Part shown: positions 6,115-9,705 of the stretch, piece by piece
How positions within the stretch are numbered: position 1 is the stretch's first letter
How the letters are laid out: the number at the start of each line of letters is the position of its first letter
Source of the DNA: Verrucomicrobia bacterium UBA1727
GTDB taxonomy: Bacteria > Verrucomicrobiota > Kiritimatiellia > RFP12 > UBA1067
Direction: 5' to 3'
Assembly: GCA_002315875.1 (NCBI GenBank)
Contig: DCIL01000007.1
Location: 1-9,705, forward strand
DNA length: 9,705 bases
Made by a program: the position numbers and the translations under genes
The notes under the pieces: model-generated
What the model saw: the letters and a program-made list of their open reading frames with translations, nothing else
What the model was told of the DNA's origin: nothing
The model's database searches: none

Positions 6115-6126
6115 AAATGCTATAAT
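6097..6126 (+). promoter_or_regulatory. Promoter of the secreted peptidase gene
   Basis: -35 TTGCCG (6097-6102, inside the trpB 3' end), 18-bp spacer, extended -10 TGCTATAAT (hexamer 6121-6126) followed by ACCGCC. The predicted transcription start is about 6133-6134, coinciding with the A of ATG 6134, so the message should be leaderless or nearly so. Confidence 0.75.
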
Positions 6127-6133
6127 ACCGCCA

Positions 6134-8971
6134 ATGAACGCAAAGAAAATAGTACGGTTCGTCATTTGCCTTTTCGGGCTTTTGACATCAGTCTTAATCT
6201 GGGCTATGCCGGCTCCGAAAAAGACGGTCGATGCGAATGCGTTCATTGGCGGTTATCGTCCCTCGCCCGCCGACTATTCCCACCTGGGTCCGGCGGCCGA
6301 AAAACATAAGGTGCGCAGCCGCGGCAGAATGCGGTTGAAAGGCGTTGGGTCCTCGATTCCATCATCTTGGGATTCGCGTGAAAAGGGATGGGTCACGCCG
6401 GTGAGGAATCAAGGTGATTATGGAACTTGTTGGACATTCTCGACTTGTGCGTCGCTGGAGACTGCGTTTTTGCGTGCAGGCGGAGATGAGATGGACTTCT
6501 CCGAGAATCATCTCGCCACCCATGACGTCGGCTTCGGCTGGGGATACGATGATGGCGGCAACAACCAGATGGCAGCAGCGCTCTTGCTCTCGTGGCGTGA
6601 TCCGCTCAATGAATACGAAGATCCGTATGCAGATCCCTATTCTTCGGTCACTTCGCCGCCTGCGTGCCATGTGCAGGACATCGTGATGTTGCCCGAGCGC
6701 ACCATCACCAGCGCGAGCACTCCCGAAGAGGTTGTCTCCGCCAACGAAATACTTCAGCAGGCGGTGATGGACTACGGTGCGGTCAGCATCTGCTACTACC
6801 ATTCGTATTATGGCATCAACGAGACGACTGGCGCGCATTATTATCGCAGTCCCATGCGTGTCGCTAGCGGACACGCGGTTACGATCGTCGGTTGGGACGA
6901 TAATTACTCTACCAATAATTTCGTTGCTGCCTACCGTCCCCCCGCCAACGGTGCGTTCCTCATCAAGAACAGCTGGGGCGAAGATTACGGCACGAATGGC
7001 TATAACTGGATTTCCTACTACGACGAGGGACTTTGCCGCAGCGTCTCTTCCGCCTATCCGAAGCCGGAGGCGACGAACAACTACGGCCGCGTCTATCAGT
7101 ACGATCCGTGCGGACAACTCAATTCGTGGAACGTCTACACCGATGCCGAGGACTTCGCGCGCGGCGGCAAGACCAACTGGAGTGCCAACGTCTTCGTGTC
7201 CGCGGCAACCGGAATTGTCGAGTCGGTCGGGTTCTATGCGCTTTCCTACGATACCGCGTATGAGATTCGCGTCTACTCCAATTGCCGCGGAGCGTCCCCC
7301 GCGACCGGCACGCTGGTGACGAGTCAGTCCGGTACGGTGGCGAATCCCGGCTATGCGACCATTCGCCTCAACACTCCCGTTCCGGTGGGAGATCACGAGC
7401 GGTTCGCAATCGCCGTCAGCTTTACTACTCCGGGTTACGATTATCCGATCCCGGTGGAGTGTTTTACCTCCGACGGATATGGTCCCTACTACTACGTGTA
7501 TGCGTATGCGGTCGCGAGCGCTGGCGAGAGTTTCCTTTCTCCGGACGGCGTCGAGTGGACGGACTTCCAGAACTTCCCCGATTCGTCCGGAACTGACAAC
7601 GTCTGCATCAAGGCGTATACTCGATATGGCGCGGACGGTCCGCAAACACCGATTTCAGTCTGGGTCGATGGCGGAGCGGATCCTTCCCTCGCCGATGGCA
7701 CCGAGGCGCATCCGTATCCAACGATCAGCGAGGCGTTTCTGCATGTGGTCGAGGGGGACTCCGTGCGGGTCAGGCCAGGGGTTTACAACGGCACGCTGCG
7801 CTGTCCTACGACACGTCTGAACATCGTCTCGACGGACGGCGCCAGCGCGACCATTCTCGATGCCGGCGGCAATGGAAGCTGCTTCGAGGCGGACAACAAT
7901 ATCGCCACGCGGCTCGTCGGCTTCACGCTTCGCGGCGGAGCGATGACTCAGTCGTATGGCGGTGGTGCGTACTGCGGGGTGCTCGACCATTGCGTGATTT
8001 CCAATTGCACCGCGCAGTCCGGTGGTGGCGCGGCGTCGTGCGATCTTATCAACTGCCTCGTGACCGGCAATACCGCGAGCTGGAATGGCGGCGGTGTCTA
8101 CGAATGCAATCTTCTCAATTGCACGCTGGCCGGCAATCTTGCGTCCAGATACGGTGGCGGCGCTTATCTCAACCAGGCGCTTGCCGTCAATACGATCGTG
8201 GCGACCAACATCAGCAGTCGCGGATACGCCTATGGCAACGATGTCTATGGCAATGGATATTACACGATGATCAATACTTCTTCCGATGTCGATGTTAAAT
8301 TCGCAGATGTCGCGCGCGGAGATTTCCGCCTGTCGATCGATTCGCCATGCATCGATGCGGGGGACAATTCGTTCGTCGAGAGCGAGACCGATCTCGATGG
8401 CAAGACGCGCATTGTCGGACGGTCTGTAGACCGCGGCGCTTTTGAGCGCGAGTTGTCCGCGCCCGGTTGGACCGATCCCGGAGTGACGGCCGAAGACACG
8501 GTTGAATCCGAAGCCGAGAAAGTGTCCGCCGCGATGGTTACGGAAGGTTTCCGCGAGGACACATCCGCCGCGGTGACGACATTGCCGCAGTACGTAAAGA
8601 TCGCGGATTGGACCGAGCAGAAGGGCGTGGACAAGGCGGACCTCGCCGCTTCGTCACTGCCGCTCACGTCGGTGGCGCTCGGTGTAGATGAACCCGTCAG
8701 TTATGAGACTAATGATCTCAAGGTCGTGACTCTGGACCAGACGAGCGGCGGCTTCAGCTTCCAGTTGTCCGTACCTGATTACCAGCTTTCGCGCGTCAAT
8801 GTGGCGATGCTCGCAAGCGCGGTGGAACTTGTGGGCGCTACGACGGTGACTGGAGATTATGAGGTCGTTTCCTCGCAATTGCAGGTCTACGCCGGCGAGC
8901 AGGGCATCGGCGTGAGCGTGACGCCGCCGACGGACGGAACCAACGGATTTTACAAGGTGAATTTGAAGTAA
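6134..8971 (+). CDS. Secreted papain-family (C1A) cysteine peptidase with lectin-like and beta-helix modules
   Basis: This encodes 945 residues from ATG 6134, which gives a signal peptide (basic NAKK, hydrophobic core 7-23, likely cleavage near residue 24-27); earlier in-frame starts lie inside trpB. Residues about 75-310 are a C1A peptidase: SSWDSREKGWVTPVRNQG, oxyanion Q93, nucleophile C99 in GTCWTF, H247 in SGHAVTIVGWD and N279 in IKNSWGEDYG, so the catalytic set is complete. Residues about 318-497 look like the lectin-like domain found after C1 domains in bacterial and archaeal homologues. Residues about 508-740 form a right-handed beta-helix with a 22-residue repeat, closing with SPCIDAGDN and RGAFE, typical of choice-of-anchor-Q/parallel beta-helix proteins. 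Residues 775-945 are unrecognised and beta-rich, ending GFYKVNLK. It probably degrades or binds extracellular protein or glycoprotein. No Shine-Dalgarno is present. No terminator separates it from aroF. Confidence 0.9.
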   Translation: MNAKKIVRFVICLFGLLTSVLIWAMPAPKKTVDANAFIGGYRPSPADYSHLGPAAEKHKVRSRGRMRLKGVGSSIPSSWDSREKGWVTPVRNQGDYGTCWTFSTCASLETAFLRAGGDEMDFSENHLATHDVGFGWGYDDGGNNQMAAALLLSWRDPLNEYEDPYADPYSSVTSPPACHVQDIVMLPERTITSASTPEEVVSANEILQQAVMDYGAVSICYYHSYYGINETTGAHYYRSPMRVASGHAVTIVGWDDNYSTNNFVAAYRPPANGAFLIKNSWGEDYGTNGYNWISYYDEGLCRSVSSAYPKPEATNNYGRVYQYDPCGQLNSWNVYTDAEDFARGGKTNWSANVFVSAATGIVESVGFYALSYDTAYEIRVYSNCRGASPATGTLVTSQSGTVANPGYATIRLNTPVPVGDHERFAIAVSFTTPGYDYPIPVECFTSDGYGPYYYVYAYAVASAGESFLSPDGVEWTDFQNFPDSSGTDNVCIKAYTRYGADGPQTPISVWVDGGADPSLADGTEAHPYPTISEAFLHVVEGDSVRVRPGVYNGTLRCPTTRLNIVSTDGASATILDAGGNGSCFEADNNIATRLVGFTLRGGAMTQSYGGGAYCGVLDHCVISNCTAQSGGGAASCDLINCLVTGNTASWNGGGVYECNLLNCTLAGNLASRYGGGAYLNQALAVNTIVATNISSRGYAYGNDVYGNGYYTMINTSSDVDVKFADVARGDFRLSIDSPCIDAGDNSFVESETDLDGKTRIVGRSVDRGAFERELSAPGWTDPGVTAEDTVESEAEKVSAAMVTEGFREDTSAAVTTLPQYVKIADWTEQKGVDKADLAASSLPLTSVALGVDEPVSYETNDLKVVTLDQTSGGFSFQLSVPDYQLSRVNVAMLASAVELVGATTVTGDYEVVSSQLQVYAGEQGIGVSVTPPTDGTNGFYKVNLK
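7958..8218 (+). repeat. Four-copy beta-helix coil repeat within the peptidase gene
   Basis: The encoded protein shows four consecutive units beginning GGGA or GGGV at residues 609, 630, 652 and 674 (lengths 21, 22, 22, 22). The consensus is roughly GGGxYxCxLxNCxVxGNxAS. The first three units carry Cys and Asn at aligned positions, as expected for stacked ladders in a right-handed parallel beta-helix. The DNA copies have diverged, so this is a protein-level repeat and not a recent tandem duplication. Confidence 0.8.
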
Positions 8972-8993
8972 AGAAGATTGGAAGCAAAAGAAA

Positions 8994-9705
8994 ATGGTTA
9001 TCATCATCAAGAAGGACGCGGAGAAGACCCAGGTCGAGCATCTGAAGGCCTTGCTTCGTTCGCGTAATATCGATCCGCATGAGTCGGTGGGCTCGCTGCA
9101 GACGATCATCGGCTGCGTCGGGGACGTGGCGCATATCGATCCGGGACTCATCGAGGCGCTCGATGTGGTTGAGTCGGTCCAGCGGATTCAGGAACCGTAT
9201 AAGGCCGCGAACCGCAAGTTCCATCCGGCGGACACTGTCTGCGATTGCGGCGGCGTGAAGATTGGCGGCGGACAGTTCGCGGTGATCGCGGGCCCATGCA
9301 GCGTGGAGAGCGAGGCGCAGATCGTCGAAGTCGCGAAGGCGGTAAAGGCCGCCGGCGCGACGCTCCTTCGCGGTGGCGCGTTCAAGCCGCGCACTTCGCC
9401 GTATGCCTTCCAGGGACTCGGCAAGGAGGGCATCGATCTCTTGTCCATCGCCAAACGCGAGACGGGACTTCCGATTGTCAGCGAGCTTATGGATTTCGCC
9501 GATATCGAGTGTTTCAATGATGTGGACGTCATCCAGATCGGCGCGCGCAACATGCAGAACTTCAACCTCCTCAAGGAAGTCGGTGCGTATACGAAAAAGC
9601 CGATTCTCCTCAAGCGGGGCATGAGCGCTACCTTGCAGGAACTCTTGATGAGCGCCGAATACATCATGGCTTCGGGCAATCCGAACGTCATCCTCTGCGA
9701 GCGCG
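8994..9705 (+). CDS. aroF: 3-deoxy-7-phosphoheptulonate (DAHP) synthase, partial
   Basis: The first 237 residues of a protein usually near 340 are present; the 3' end is outside the window. It catalyses phosphoenolpyruvate plus erythrose 4-phosphate to DAHP, the entry to the shikimate pathway. Residues 1-70 form a small regulatory ferredoxin-like domain (VIIIKKDAE start, TIIGCVGD at 37-44), as in Thermotoga/Bacillus-type (I-beta) enzymes. The TIM-barrel domain shows FAVIAGPCSVES (95-106, metal-ligand C102), GGAFKPRTSPYAFQGLG (127-143, PEP-binding KPR), IGARNMQNF (182-190) and ILLKRGMSAT (204-213). GGAAG-like purines (GGAAG, 8980-8984) lie 9 nt before ATG 8994. The gap to the peptidase gene is 22 nt with no terminator or promoter seen, so co-transcription is likely. 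The N-terminal domain suggests feedback inhibition by aromatic amino acids, as known in relatives. Confidence 0.95.
   Translation, partial: MVIIIKKDAEKTQVEHLKALLRSRNIDPHESVGSLQTIIGCVGDVAHIDPGLIEALDVVESVQRIQEPYKAANRKFHPADTVCDCGGVKIGGGQFAVIAGPCSVESEAQIVEVAKAVKAAGATLLRGGAFKPRTSPYAFQGLGKEGIDLLSIAKRETGLPIVSELMDFADIECFNDVDVIQIGARNMQNFNLLKEVGAYTKKPILLKRGMSATLQELLMSAEYIMASGNPNVILCER

Noticed and set aside
6362..7645. 427-codon minus-strand open frame opposite the peptidase
   Set aside because: Low-complexity Arg/Ile/Val composition without motifs; the + strand frame carries a complete catalytic set.

Overview
The window looks like chromosomal DNA from a GC-rich anaerobic bacterium. Its gene content points to the PVC group, most likely a gut or rumen Kiritimatiellae/Lentisphaerae-type organism. 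This is inference from three things: a HydE-type [FeFe]-hydrogenase maturase, a TrpB2-type tryptophan synthase, and a very large secreted papain-family peptidase fused to lectin-like and beta-helix modules. No phylogenetic marker was tested. I see no CRISPR array, insertion sequence, integrase or prophage gene.

Layout. 174-1259 (+): exported protein of the nucleoside-hydrolase superfamily. 1284-1318: bidirectional terminator shared with the convergent tRNA-Ala(GGC) gene at 1318-1393 (-). 1413-1462: back-to-back promoters forming a near-perfect inverted repeat, one for the tRNA and one for a compact + strand operon. 1491-4525 (+): that operon, namely proC (pyrroline-5-carboxylate reductase), an RsmC/RlmG-like NPPY methyltransferase, a small HNH endonuclease and a HydE-like radical SAM enzyme, joined by 1-nt overlaps or a 4-nt gap. 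4497-4746: promoter and transcription attenuator. 4747-6114 (+): trpB2. 6134-8971 (+): 945-residue secreted cysteine peptidase with its own promoter and almost no 5' leader. 8994-9705 (+): aroF-type DAHP synthase, cut by the window edge.

The most notable element is the 4553-4698 leader in front of trpB. It encodes a 24-residue peptide with adjacent Trp-Trp codons inside a Phe-Tyr-Trp-Trp-Tyr run. It is followed by competing RNA hairpins and a strong intrinsic terminator with a T run just before the trpB ribosome binding site. This is the architecture of classical ribosome-mediated tryptophan attenuation, here serving a TrpB2-type gene with no trpA beside it. DAHP synthase (entry to the shikimate pathway) and TrpB (last step to tryptophan) flank the peptidase, so the right half has an aromatic-amino-acid theme.

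Four promoters share an extended -10 of the form TGnTATAaTAC, and three of these have TTGC-type -35 boxes exactly 18 bp upstream. This looks like the housekeeping promoter signature of the organism. Several genes lack a Shine-Dalgarno sequence (proC, hydE, the peptidase), while trpB and aroF have clear ones.
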